64,000 nt of DNA from Mucilaginibacter gotjawali (GCF_002355435.1 NZ_AP017313.1:5642001-5706000); one strand, 5' to 3'. Positions 36,073 through 44,687 are shown, counted from the first letter of the stretch. Made by a program: numbers and translations. Notes: a model not told the origin generated them from the sequence alone.

Positions 36073-38557
36073 CCATAAAAATATGTAAACTACTCGCGAT
36101 ATAGGAAACTTTATCGAAAGTAATATTGATACCCTTCGCGTTCATTCTTTCCTGGAGCAGGGCCTGAATATGTTCGCCATATTTGACCGAGCCGTACAAA
36201 CTGTATGGAAAGCCGACTAAGGCTTCTACCGTACGCCAAGTATAGCTGAAAACGAGCCCTACCGACTTCGTGTTCCTGACTCGGGGAATAATCCGCACAG
36301 AAACAAGTCCGAGGGGCTTCAGGTCATCGGGCTTGATCTGGTTCGGAATGATTAGAATTGCCCGTCTGGTTGAATATTGCTTGTGGATCGATTCTTCGAT
36401 ATGTTTTAGAACGGCGTCCAGCTGTTTATTCAAATGAACAGCGAACAGACCATCCTCCTTAAGGAACAACTTTTCAAAATAAGTTTCAAATTTTTCCTTG
36501 TCGGCCCGGTAGTAAAAAGGGATAAGATCCCTAGTCGGGTTGGATAATTCCACCTTAAAATCTATCAGCTCGCCCAGGAATCCACGTGCCTGGTCGCGAA
36601 TACTGTTACTGGCTGTGGAGAGCCTGGCAACTTCCAGCATCAGGGGGTAAGCTTCCGCCAGGGTTTTGACCTTAAAACCATCTTCCGCTGTAAGGGCATA
36701 ATCCTTGATGCGAACATCTTTTTGCAAAAATACCGGCGGCCTGTCATCGGCAGGCATTAGCTGCTGTGTGACGATATCCTTACCATCGGTGACCAGTACT
36801 GCATAGGCTTTGGCGATCTGCTCTATCGAGTCATATTGTTTAACCGCATCCTTCAGCCGGGTCCTGGTATTATCAATCGCCGAATGCGTAGTACGGATCT
36901 TATAGGTGATCGTTTCGATGCCTTGCTTATCGAGTTTACCGGCTGCGATCCGCTCCAGCCATTCTACTGTATTGCTGCCATACTGTCGTTCGCCGATGAT
37001 GTATACAAATTTGATGTTCGGGTCAGCGTTGATCTGGTTGACCACTTTTGCTAACGCCAGTTCCCAGAAATCCGGCAGGCCGCCGCCCATGCTTGGGCGG
37101 TCATCGACGGTAATAATATCACCAAAAATGCGCTCAGGGGCATTGAGCTCATTATGACCTATCCTGACCAATATCGCCACTGGCACGATCTCATTTTGGA
37201 AGAACGTACCGATCTTCAATTCGATAGCCGACGTCGAGGCCAGGCTTAATACCTCATGTTTATTCGAAAACAAGGCTATTGCAGTGCCGGTATTCCGGAT
37301 CTCGTAAAAATGCGCGTCACGTCCAGCAACATCTTGCATGACGATACCGCGATTGACAGAGATCAGGATATCAAAGGCAGAAAAGTCCTTGGTATAATCC
37401 GGGACATCTGTGTACTCATGAAACGCGGCGCAATTTTCCGTATAGCCTGGCTGAATCCAATCTAGGACCTCGCTGATCGTGCTTAAGGGTTGGCCGGCTG
37501 AAAGGATTCGCACGACCTCTTCCGTGATCAAATTTAACCAGACATTTCTGAATATTCGTTTGGCCGGCGAAACTTTTAAATTGAGTTTGCTGGCATTTGC
37601 AGTAAATTCATTGAGTGGCGGAATGTCGAGTGTGCTCTGCGCCGCATTATGTAGATTCGCGGTCCGGTAGCGCTTTTTGCCTTCCTCGTCCTTAGCAGCC
37701 TGCTCGGCAAACTTAATCTCGGATGTAAAGGAAAGGTCATCATTGGTTTGCGTATACCGGATATTGATGCCGACCGTGATCTCCGACTCCAGTTTTTTAC
37801 TTCCCTGTTCGGTCGGGATCTCGAAGGAGCTGGACTTGAGCGTTTTTTGGAAATCATAGGCGAAAGCCAATCCTTCCTCGATATACATGGTAAAGAGTAG
37901 GATAATGAACTCATCCCCTTTGTCATGCAAAAGGATGGCAGGTTTATCGATTACAAACCGGGTAAACAGCGCTGCCATTTGTAACAACACGAGGTCCCCC
38001 GCGGCATCGCCATGGGTCCGGTTGAGATCATGGAACTGGTCGAGATCACAATATAAGATCGTGATGTAATGACATTTGCTTTTATAGAAGGATAAAGTAG
38101 AGTTGATCAGTTGCCCGGTCCCAGGTACGAGCTTTGTCCAGATACGTGTGTTCTCGTCACGTGAGGAGGTTTTCCAGAATGCCTCAATCAGCAGCCTGAC
38201 CAGACGTGTGACCTCATCCTTATCCGTACCATCCTTCTCTATATTCTTTTTATACCAAATGGAGTATTCGTAGCGGAACCAGTTATGACCATCAAGGTAT
38301 TGTGTGTTGAGATTATCGGCTGCCTGTCCCGCCGGCACCTGCTCATATTCAAAGATCACGCTGTTCTGATCGTTAGATTTGATCGTGAACTTAAGGCCAG
38401 TGATCTTCGAGTTGGGATGACCGATCACCTTGTCGAGAATGACCGCAAAGTCGGCGTATGTAAATAACGCGCTTCTTAAAAAGCCGACTACTTCCGTGAC
38501 ATAATCCTGCCACTTACCGGCACTATGTTCGAATACAAAATCAGTTAATTTATTCAT
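36020..38557 (-). CDS. GGDEF-domain protein with C-terminal thymidylate-synthase-like domain
   Basis: 845 residues, no signal peptide. Residues about 160-300 are a GGDEF/nucleotide-polymerase domain: ILYCDLDQFHDLNRTHGDAAGD (D171 and D173 as metal ligands) and the active-site turn DKGDEFIILL (KGDEF instead of GGDEF, 213-217). The domain end has the usual ITVGINIRY and AAKDEEGKKRY. Residues about 620-845 align by eye with thymidylate synthase: STRRAILII for the phosphate-binding Arg pair (731-732), WRTVEALVGFPYSLYGSV for the D/N-rich dUMP loop, and a final HIFMDEQ. The catalytic PCH motif is absent, so this part is probably a nucleotide-binding relic or sensor. The middle (320-600) is unassigned. 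Overlaps both neighbours (8 and 53 bp). GGDEF proteins are rare in Bacteroidota, which adds weight. Confidence 0.7.
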   Translation of the reverse strand: MNKLTDFVFEHSAGKWQDYVTEVVGFLRSALFTYADFAVILDKVIGHPNSKITGLKFTIKSNDQNSVIFEYEQVPAGQAADNLNTQYLDGHNWFRYEYSIWYKKNIEKDGTDKDEVTRLVRLLIEAFWKTSSRDENTRIWTKLVPGTGQLINSTLSFYKSKCHYITILYCDLDQFHDLNRTHGDAAGDLVLLQMAALFTRFVIDKPAILLHDKGDEFIILLFTMYIEEGLAFAYDFQKTLKSSSFEIPTEQGSKKLESEITVGINIRYTQTNDDLSFTSEIKFAEQAAKDEEGKKRYRTANLHNAAQSTLDIPPLNEFTANASKLNLKVSPAKRIFRNVWLNLITEEVVRILSAGQPLSTISEVLDWIQPGYTENCAAFHEYTDVPDYTKDFSAFDILISVNRGIVMQDVAGRDAHFYEIRNTGTAIALFSNKHEVLSLASTSAIELKIGTFFQNEIVPVAILVRIGHNELNAPERIFGDIITVDDRPSMGGGLPDFWELALAKVVNQINADPNIKFVYIIGERQYGSNTVEWLERIAAGKLDKQGIETITYKIRTTHSAIDNTRTRLKDAVKQYDSIEQIAKAYAVLVTDGKDIVTQQLMPADDRPPVFLQKDVRIKDYALTAEDGFKVKTLAEAYPLMLEVARLSTASNSIRDQARGFLGELIDFKVELSNPTRDLIPFYYRADKEKFETYFEKLFLKEDGLFAVHLNKQLDAVLKHIEESIHKQYSTRRAILIIPNQIKPDDLKPLGLVSVRIIPRVRNTKSVGLVFSYTWRTVEALVGFPYSLYGSVKYGEHIQALLQERMNAKGINITFDKVSYIASSLHIFMDEQGQAIAKSIINDASI

Positions 38558-39473
38558 CGTGATAACGTTTAGATTGCTTGATGAGCCTCAGTACTTCGAT
38601 GACACCAGAGGCTACGTTGTGACTGCATACATATTTCGCGGCGCTGATCGCACTGTCGGTGCCATTAGATACCGCGATGCCGGTGCCCACCCAGCTTAGC
38701 ATCTCGACATCGTTATCATTGTCACCGATGGCGGCAAAGTCAATGGCGGAAAGTTTGAGCGTGTCGGCGACAAAGCGCAAGGCCTCGGCTTTATTGCTGC
38801 CGGCTGGCCGGATCTCTATGTAAGCGAAACCGCTGGATGTGACCGATATTTCGGGCATGGCCGCCAATCGCTCCAGGATGCGCTCTTTATCACCGGGAAT
38901 GATGTTACGGATATCGATCAGTATAGCGGACGGGGCATTCACCAGGTATGAGGCATCAAACTCCCAGATGATTGGCATTTGGTTAAACTCCGTGGCGAGC
39001 GAACGGTCACGACCGAATCCCAATACATATTCCAAACGGTCCAAGGTGTCAAAAAGATCTTTTTCCTTACCTACATAATAATAGGCAAAAACATTGACCG
39101 CAAACAGATCGCTCAGCGCGGCGATCTCGGTTAACACCAGATTCGGGATCGTCTTCCGGTACAGTACTTCATAAGTGTTGTTATTGATCACCACCGAACC
39201 ATTATATAAAATGATGGGAAGGTCGCGGGTGTGGTAAAGTAGCCTAATGGCCGGTTTGGCGCCGGTTAGGGTACGCCCAGTAGCTATGATCAGGCCGGTT
39301 TTATTACGTCCGTAGTTCAGGCGTTTTATCAGCCAGATAATATTCTCCCAGACCTCGAGTACAGCAGAGCCTGAGATGGTACCATCTAGGTCCACGGCAA
39401 TCATCTTGATCCTTGAAAATGATTGAAGTTGACTCAGGTCGGCTTGGGCTATATCACGCAGGCCTTTGTTCAT
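38550..39473 (-). CDS. HAD-superfamily phosphatase (Cof/SPP type)
   Basis: 307 residues. Motif I is MIAVDLDGTISGS (D28, D30), motif II-like LIIATGRT, a cap domain (about 100-200), and motif IV IGDNDNDVEMLSWVG with the metal ligands. This is the HAD IIB/Cof group, which hydrolyses sugar phosphates, nucleotides and cofactors. In this operon, between a D12 methylase (20-bp overlap) and the GGDEF/TS-like gene (8-bp overlap), it might trim a nucleotide signal or a modified nucleotide. That is inference; substrate range is broad in the family. Confidence 0.88.
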   Translation of the reverse strand: MNKGLRDIAQADLSQLQSFSRIKMIAVDLDGTISGSAVLEVWENIIWLIKRLNYGRNKTGLIIATGRTLTGAKPAIRLLYHTRDLPIILYNGSVVINNNTYEVLYRKTIPNLVLTEIAALSDLFAVNVFAYYYVGKEKDLFDTLDRLEYVLGFGRDRSLATEFNQMPIIWEFDASYLVNAPSAILIDIRNIIPGDKERILERLAAMPEISVTSSGFAYIEIRPAGSNKAEALRFVADTLKLSAIDFAAIGDNDNDVEMLSWVGTGIAVSNGTDSAISAAKYVCSHNVASGVIEVLRLIKQSKRYHDE

Positions 39474-40467
39474 TGTGGATCAGGTACAATAAAGTGGATG
39501 ACTTGCGCTCGGCCCGTTTGGTAGAATAGCCGAGGCTCTGGATATCAATGCGGGTTGTTGAGGCATACTGCTGAAATACCGCATCCAATTTGGATTGTGG
39601 GATCAGCCCGTTCGGACAATAATGGAAAAGCAGCAAATTATAATCGGCATGGGCCAAGATATCTTCCAGCGACAGTAGTGCGGATGAGGCTCCGTAAAAG
39701 TCTGAAGGAATGTCCAGGTCGAAATGACAGACGCCGGCTTTGCCCGTCACCTGAGGTGTAATACCGCGGGCGATGGCCTCCGGCAAATGGTAATAGCCAT
39801 GATACCTGCGGTCGTTGTATGGCGGATCAAGATAGATAACGTCATAATGCCGCCGTTTGATCAGTTCCAGCGCATCGCCAAGGTCAGATTCGCCAGCAAA
39901 AGCTCCGTTCACCGGCATGATGAACTCAAAGCGGAATTCCCTGGAGGCCTTGATCGAAAACTTTTTCAAATATGCATAATAAGTGCCGGCGGTATTCGCC
40001 ACCCTGTCCATCGATTCAATGAGCGAGGCCATCAGGAAAGCATATTCCTGAAAGGTGATCAATCCCCTTTCCTGAAACGAGATAATTTGTTGCCAACAGG
40101 CTTCGATCCTAGCCGCATTCGCCAGCGTAAAATATTGCCGCCGAACGGCAAAATTTTCAACGAACCAGCCGGACACGTCCGGGATTTGGTTTAAATAGGT
40201 TGGTAGACCCATTGCATCGGTAATGCTTAAGGTTGTTTTGACGGCATTAAATGATGGCGGCTCATTGAACGCAAGCTTGGCAACCTGGATATAATGAGCG
40301 AATAATAGAAGATCACCAGTATAGACGTGGAACCCTTTATGCTTGAAATAAGCACCTACCGTCGATGTCCCGCCGAACGGATCACAGAAAGTCCCTGCCG
40401 TCCGGTATGGGGATACTGAACGGAAAATCTCTTCGATAGAACTGGACTTTGAACCAATGTAGCGCAT
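39454..40467 (-). CDS. D12-class DNA N6-adenine methylase
   Basis: 337 residues. N-terminal MRYIGSKSSSIEEIF and motif I TFCDPFGGTSTVG (29-38) bind SAM; the catalytic motif is VIYLDPPYNDRRYHG (DPPY, 214-217). An ESMDRVANTAGTYYAYL segment lies between them. Members methylate adenine in short DNA targets (Dam, type II modification). No endonuclease gene is adjacent. It overlaps the HAD gene by 20 bp and starts 30 bp after the patatin gene. The second D12-like domain in the last gene of the operon shares the same 'GSK...' start and a GNTYAGH segment, so the two may be partners with different roles. Confidence 0.88.
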   Translation of the reverse strand: MRYIGSKSSSIEEIFRSVSPYRTAGTFCDPFGGTSTVGAYFKHKGFHVYTGDLLLFAHYIQVAKLAFNEPPSFNAVKTTLSITDAMGLPTYLNQIPDVSGWFVENFAVRRQYFTLANAARIEACWQQIISFQERGLITFQEYAFLMASLIESMDRVANTAGTYYAYLKKFSIKASREFRFEFIMPVNGAFAGESDLGDALELIKRRHYDVIYLDPPYNDRRYHGYYHLPEAIARGITPQVTGKAGVCHFDLDIPSDFYGASSALLSLEDILAHADYNLLLFHYCPNGLIPQSKLDAVFQQYASTTRIDIQSLGYSTKRAERKSSTLLYLIHNEQRPA

Positions 40468-40497
40468 TTTTAATGATTAAGGACGATAGGGTTAAAT

Positions 40498-41517
40498 TTA
40501 ATTGAAAAATTCTTTATTGATTTCCGGTTGATGCTTATGCCATAAGTCACGACCGATGTCCGACAAATACGCTAACTTCCCGGTTGAGGTCTCATCCAGT
40601 TCAATTTTGGTTTTGCTGTTCATTTCGGCGTCGGCACGAATGTAAGTAAAACTGTCGGGATCGCTTTTGCCCAGCCCATTTTTCATAATGCTGATTAGGT
40701 TTTCCACCTCTTGTGCCTGCGCCTGCAGGAATACTTCGATCAGGCGGCTTTTCCGCATCCAGTAAAAAAGGCCGTAATTGGACCGCTGCTGCTGATCGAA
40801 ACGCCGCAAATGCCCGGTTCCCAGGGACAGCATGCGGATATTTTTCAGGGGCACATTAAATGATCGCTGTACCTCAATCAGGCAACCTAAACTTGGGTTA
40901 TTGGCAAAAACACCGCCATCGATATTGTGCAAAAAATCTGTTTTTTTTCCGTGCAGGTTTTTATAATAGGCGGAGAAGGGTTCAAAGAAAGTGGGTGCCG
41001 CGGAGGTAGCCATAGCTGCCATGTACGCCGGCAACTGGTGATCGCGCTCGAGTAAAGGATGATAAGCTGACTTCAGTACCCGTGGACAACCCTTATTCAG
41101 ATCGTAGACGGGGATCGCCACATGCGTCTTGCAATCCCCGATCAGCGGATCTGTACCACCATGATAGGATGCAAAAAGCTCGCGAACGATTTGTTCTAAG
41201 TCAGTCCGTTCGTGCTTTGCATAAAACACCCTGCCCGCCCATTTTTTATTTCCGAAAATAATCTTGCTTTTTGTCAAATAAAAATCCAGTATTTCTTTGG
41301 CTGGTATGCCAAATGCAATTGCGAGCGCTATGATACCGCCTGTCGATGTCCCGGTAATCAAATCAAAACACTGCCATAACGACTTTCCTGGATATTGGGT
41401 CTGCAGTTGCTGTTCCATTTCGCTCAGTAGCCGTGCCGGTACAATGCCGCGCACTCCGCCGCCGTCGATTGACAGAATTCGTAATGGTTTGTTTAATCTG
41501 TTATTGGAAGTTGACAT
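40498..41517 (-). CDS. Patatin-like phospholipase
   Basis: 339 residues, no signal peptide. The complete catalytic set is visible: the oxyanion-hole loop SIDGGGVRGIV, the nucleophile elbow GTSTGG (S58) and the DGG motif IDGGVFANNPS (D200). It belongs to the bacterial patatins that include the CBASS effector CapV, which degrades membrane phospholipids when a cyclic nucleotide binds. It is the first gene of the operon, 30 bp before the D12 methylase, and the GGDEF-like gene lies two genes further on. A signal-activated membrane-damaging effector is therefore plausible here, but no CD-NTase gene is present. Confidence 0.9.
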   Translation of the reverse strand: MSTSNNRLNKPLRILSIDGGGVRGIVPARLLSEMEQQLQTQYPGKSLWQCFDLITGTSTGGIIALAIAFGIPAKEILDFYLTKSKIIFGNKKWAGRVFYAKHERTDLEQIVRELFASYHGGTDPLIGDCKTHVAIPVYDLNKGCPRVLKSAYHPLLERDHQLPAYMAAMATSAAPTFFEPFSAYYKNLHGKKTDFLHNIDGGVFANNPSLGCLIEVQRSFNVPLKNIRMLSLGTGHLRRFDQQQRSNYGLFYWMRKSRLIEVFLQAQAQEVENLISIMKNGLGKSDPDSFTYIRADAEMNSKTKIELDETSTGKLAYLSDIGRDLWHKHQPEINKEFFN

Positions 41518-42078
41518 TATCTATGTTTGACAAATGCTTAAAGGTATAAAACCATTTGGCTAATCTATAATCATCTGGCAGATTTATGACCTTAATGTTA
41601 ATTGATACTACCTACTCTACATTAGATAACTATTTATTATGTATTAATTGTTCTGCAATAGATTTATAGTTGATTGAAGCAATTATAGCCGAATCCTAAT
41701 TCTTTTCCTGCGGTTTGTTTGTGATTTACCCATCAAAATATCCTAACGCTAATATAATTAATTAAACTATTGTCAGTAGCTTAAATAAGCAGCTCGGGCA
41801 CCGTCATTGAAAACGACTCCCGGCCACTCCAAGGTAAGTGACAAGCCTAAAATCGATGGGGGCACGTTGTCTACTTTTTGACCTGGAAAGCATCGGAATT
41901 TTACTGATTTTTTTGAAAAATCATAGTAAATGTTTAACTTTATATCACAATTGCACCTTGCGTCAGCAAGGTGGTGAGTAAAGCGGTGAGTGCGAAATGA
42001 AACCGCTATAAGATATTGAATACCAAATCGATAGAAAGATAAAAATATTCCCCTACGCTATAGTTGCCTTCTAATTCG
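41518..42078. other. Intergenic region with integrase-type site
   Basis: 560 bp between the patatin operon and the ORF6N gene. The promoter of the five-gene operon should lie in the first 100 bp; ATACCTTTAAG on the minus strand (near 41545) is a weak match. A 20-bp copy of the integration-region site lies at 41974-41993. The rest shows no gene. Confidence 0.45.
41974..41993 (+). repeat. Third copy of the 20-bp integration-region motif
   Basis: GTGAGTAAAGCGGTGAGTGC matches the 44012-44031 site (minus strand) at 17 of 20 positions and lies in the opposite orientation. Possibly an integrase or excisionase arm site. Confidence 0.45.
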
Positions 42079-42606
42079 CTAAAAGCCATCTGGTTTAAAT
42101 CCAATTCTGTTACGTTCCGGTAGGTCTTGCTTTTTCTCTATAAGTTCATCAAGATACCTAAATACAATCTCCATGTTTTTATCCTGATTGTCTAATTTGT
42201 TTTTGATTTTTTCAATCTCCAAACGCAGATCGGTATTATCAATAAACATCTGCCTGATACGAATAAAAATTCTCATTATTTGGATGTTTACGGCGATTGC
42301 CCTATCGCTATTCAATATACCTGACAGCATTGCAACGCCTTGTTCAGTAAAAGCATAAGGTAATTTTCTTGTGCCGCCCCAACTTGATATCACAATTTGT
42401 GATTTCAAGTTTGACCATTCTTGTTCGCTAAGTTGAAACATAAAATCTCCCGGAAAACGCTTTATATTTCTCGCGACAGCCTGATTTAATGCACCTGTTG
42501 AAACTTGGTACAATTCGGCTAGTTCTTTATCTAACATAACTTTTTGATTTCTGATGTAGTAAATTTGATTCATCACTACTTCATCAGGCTTTAATATTGT
42601 TTCCAT
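42079..42606 (-). CDS. ORF6N-domain DNA-binding protein
   Basis: 175 residues. The first 90 residues match the ORF6N/KilA-N-like domain: IYYIRNQKVMLDKELAELYQVSTGALNQAVARNIKRFP followed by LKYAFTEQG-type sequence (here LPYAFTEQGVAMLSGIL). The C-terminal 70 residues form a coiled coil. These proteins are abundant in Bacteroidetes mobile elements, where they probably act as phage-type antirepressors or regulators. It lies 58 bp downstream of the integrase on the same strand. Confidence 0.9.
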   Translation of the reverse strand: METILKPDEVVMNQIYYIRNQKVMLDKELAELYQVSTGALNQAVARNIKRFPGDFMFQLSEQEWSNLKSQIVISSWGGTRKLPYAFTEQGVAMLSGILNSDRAIAVNIQIMRIFIRIRQMFIDNTDLRLEIEKIKNKLDNQDKNMEIVFRYLDELIEKKQDLPERNRIGFKPDGF

Positions 42607-42664
42607 TTTAATATTTTTGAGATAACTCTAAGGCCGAAAAATTCGGCCTTAGAGTCAATTATTT

Positions 42665-43882
42665 TTAGATGGTTGCGTATTTCTTTTTTAACAGAGCCAT
42701 ATCCTTGCTTACCTTCAAGTCTAAAACCTTTGCATAATGCTGTGTTGTCTTAATACTGTTATGTCCTAACATTTTGCTGACACTTTCAATAGGAACACCG
42801 TTAGATAGTGTTACGGTAGTAGCAAACGTGTGCCGTGCCATATGAAATGTAAGCGTTTTTGTAATCCCGCATATATCTGCGATTTCCTTTAGATAACTAT
42901 TCATTCTTTGATTACTTAAAACCGGTAAAACCAGGTTTTTATTTGCGCATTGTGGGTGATCTTCATACTTGTTGACAATGTCGACCGCTAAACTTAGCAG
43001 GGGTATTCTCGTACTTGTGTCTGTTTTTTGCCTGGTGGTAAATATCCACTGTTCGCCATCGACACCTTTAGCTATTTGGTGCTTTTGAAGCTTCTGAACA
43101 TCTGCGTAGCATAAACCTGTATAACAGCAGAAAACAAATACATCTCTCACTTGTCTGAGCCTTTCAATCGTGATATTCTTAACAACAATTGCTTCCAATT
43201 CTTCGGACATTAAAAACTCTTTTTCTTTTGCTTTAGCCTTTGATCTATAATTGATAAAAGGATTATCGGTTAGCCATTTGTTAGCCAGGCAATAGTTGAC
43301 AATTTTCTTGAGATGTTTTACATATTTAGCCGCAGATACTCCGCTGCATTTACACACTGTTTTTAAGTAGAATTCATAATTGACGATAAAGGCATGGTTT
43401 AACTTTTTAATGTCGATATCGGTTTTTCCAAATTGATGCAGGACGAACTCAGACAAATGCTTAAAAGAACTGCGATAACTTTTAAGGGTATTGGCTTCAA
43501 AACCATTTCCAATTAAAGCTTTCACCTGTTCATTGTGCTCATTGAATAATTCAACGATAAAATATGCTTTATCAGAGCGGCCAATAAACTGATCCCGTAG
43601 CCTGTCCGCTGTGACATCGTCTCCGGCAGTTATCAATTGCTGATGCGCGTTAAATACTTTGGCTTGCAGTGTGTCTAAATAGCTATTTAAAGCCCTTATT
43701 TCTGATTTAGTGCCGATACACCGTCCGGCATGACTATTCCAAACAGAAGGCTCACAATCCCTGCCAGCGGATACTTCTGCACGTTTCCCGTTAACGGTAA
43801 TGCGCATATAAATAGGCTTAGGACCCGAATCATAGATTTTTTGTTTTTTTAAATAAAAAAGTAGACTGAAATTCGTTTTCAT
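42665..43882 (-). CDS. Tyrosine recombinase/integrase of the mobile element
   Basis: The ATG at 43882 (MKTNFSLLFYLKKQK) is the usual start for this Bacteroidetes integrase group; an upstream in-frame ATG gives a hydrophobic extension. 405 residues. Arm-type and core-binding N-terminal domains (about 1-190), then the catalytic domain with YTGLCYADVQKL, the HMARHTFATT box, a GHNSIKTTQHYAK box and the nucleophile Y383. The first Arg of the RHRY set is replaced in the YTGLCYAD box, as is common in this group. The tRNA-Arg gene 255 bp upstream is the likely target, and inverted 13-bp sites lie between. Confidence 0.93.
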   Translation of the reverse strand: MKTNFSLLFYLKKQKIYDSGPKPIYMRITVNGKRAEVSAGRDCEPSVWNSHAGRCIGTKSEIRALNSYLDTLQAKVFNAHQQLITAGDDVTADRLRDQFIGRSDKAYFIVELFNEHNEQVKALIGNGFEANTLKSYRSSFKHLSEFVLHQFGKTDIDIKKLNHAFIVNYEFYLKTVCKCSGVSAAKYVKHLKKIVNYCLANKWLTDNPFINYRSKAKAKEKEFLMSEELEAIVVKNITIERLRQVRDVFVFCCYTGLCYADVQKLQKHQIAKGVDGEQWIFTTRQKTDTSTRIPLLSLAVDIVNKYEDHPQCANKNLVLPVLSNQRMNSYLKEIADICGITKTLTFHMARHTFATTVTLSNGVPIESVSKMLGHNSIKTTQHYAKVLDLKVSKDMALLKKKYATI

Positions 43883-43981
43883 GATTACAAGCATTAAAAA
43901 GTTAAACAAAAGTAGGCTTGCAAGCAATCTGAATCAAGATGTTCACCTTTTGAACAGCTTGAATATCAATAGATTATGACG

Positions 43982-44031
43982 AATTCGGTGAGTAGTAGTC
44001 CGACCCTTTAAGTACTCACCGAATTACTCAC
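43982..44031. repeat. Inverted repeats at the integrase end of the element
   Basis: AATTCGGTGAGTA (43982) and TACTCACCGAATT (44013) are perfect 13-bp inverted arms, and the second arm is part of the 20-bp motif 44012-44031 seen again at 3875 and 41974. Likely recombinase-binding sites. Confidence 0.6.
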
Positions 44032-44078
44032 TTTTTTGGTGGTATTTGGTGCATATTTTGGTGTTTTGACTAAAAAAC

Positions 44079-44111
44079 AAAAGCCTGCAATCATTTGATT
44101 TGCAGGCTTTT
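44079..44111. terminator. Bidirectional terminator-like hairpin next to tRNA-Arg
   Basis: AAAAGCCTGCAA (44079) pairs with TTGCAGGCTTTT (44100) around a 9-base loop. It lies 26 bp beyond the tRNA 3' end and would terminate tRNA transcription; A/T tails on both sides allow both directions. Confidence 0.75.
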
Positions 44112-44136
44112 ATCATTTTTTAACATTGATTTTAGT

Positions 44137-44207
44137 GGTCCCGACGAGAATCGAACTCATATCTAGAGTTTAGGAAACTCCTATTCTATCCGTTGAACTA
44201 CGGGACC
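44137..44207 (-). tRNA. tRNA-Arg (anticodon CCT)
   Basis: On the minus strand a complete 71-nt cloverleaf can be folded. Acceptor GGTCCCG pairs with CGGGACC. The D stem is GTTC/GAAT. The anticodon stem is GGAGT/ACTCT around TTCCTAA, giving anticodon CCT (AGG codons). The T stem is ATGAG/CTCGT around TTCGATT. CCA is not encoded. It is the apparent integration target of the adjacent element, and the gene is intact. Confidence 0.93.
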
Positions 44208-44687
44208 AGGTGATTTACGAATTTAGAATTACGATTTTAGATTTACTGTTGCGCTAAAACCAAATTTCCGCAAAGGTGCAAATAATTCTTAACTCCGGAA
44301 AATAAAGCTGCAATTGTCTAGTCCCAAAACACGAAATAATTGACTATCAGCAAATTGCAACAATGTCGGTAAAAAACAAATTTGATATTGGCTGACTATC
44401 AATCACTTAGCTAAATGCAATAATTTACTGAAAGATGAAACACGCTGATAATGAGCGTGTTTCATAGCGTTCCGCGGTGTTCCGCGCGTGAAAAAATGGA
44501 ACGCTGGAACGCTTGCATCGCCTGCTCAGGGTTTGAACCGGCGGGAAATTAAAAATTTTAGGCTCATTAATACTTTTAAATTTTTCGGACTTAAGACCCA
44601 GGACTAAGCGTCAATTCATAGCTGACAGTCCCTATTTCCCCTATTCAACCTCAAAAAGCTTAAAATTATTTAATGCGCCTGCCCTGG
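44208..44687. other. Intergenic region with two strong hairpins
   Basis: No gene seen in 480 bp. A perfect 11-bp hairpin (TGAAACACGCT at 44436, AGCGTGTTTCA at 44454) is followed by paired GCGTTCC (44467) and GGAACGC (44498, 44506) arms. Downstream of metG on the minus strand, so a terminator or inserted palindrome. Confidence 0.5.

Larger units (their letters stand above)
27265..44207. mobile_element. Integrative mobilizable element at tRNA-Arg(CCT)
   Basis: A tyrosine integrase (42665-43882) lies beside a tRNA gene (44137-44207). The block also carries a MobA-type relaxase, MobC, an oriT-like region, an excisionase-like HTH and a DNA-binding ORF6N protein, but no tra genes, so it would need a helper for transfer. 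Cargo is a HEPN/XRE pair and a five-gene enzyme operon. The right end is fixed by the tRNA. The left end is not seen; it could be near 26.3-27.2 kb, or the unit could be a larger 40-kb island reaching the att-like remnant at 3810. Confidence 0.75.

Noticed and set aside
33532..40467. Classic restriction-modification system
   Set aside because: No endonuclease or specificity subunit is encoded; other enzymes in the operon do not fit.
40498..41517. Standard CBASS operon
   Set aside because: Patatin is CapV-like, but no CD-NTase, Cap2 or Cap3 is present; only a GGDEF-type domain could make a signal.
44521..44545. T-arm-like GGGTTTGAACC
   Set aside because: No surrounding sequence folds into a cloverleaf.
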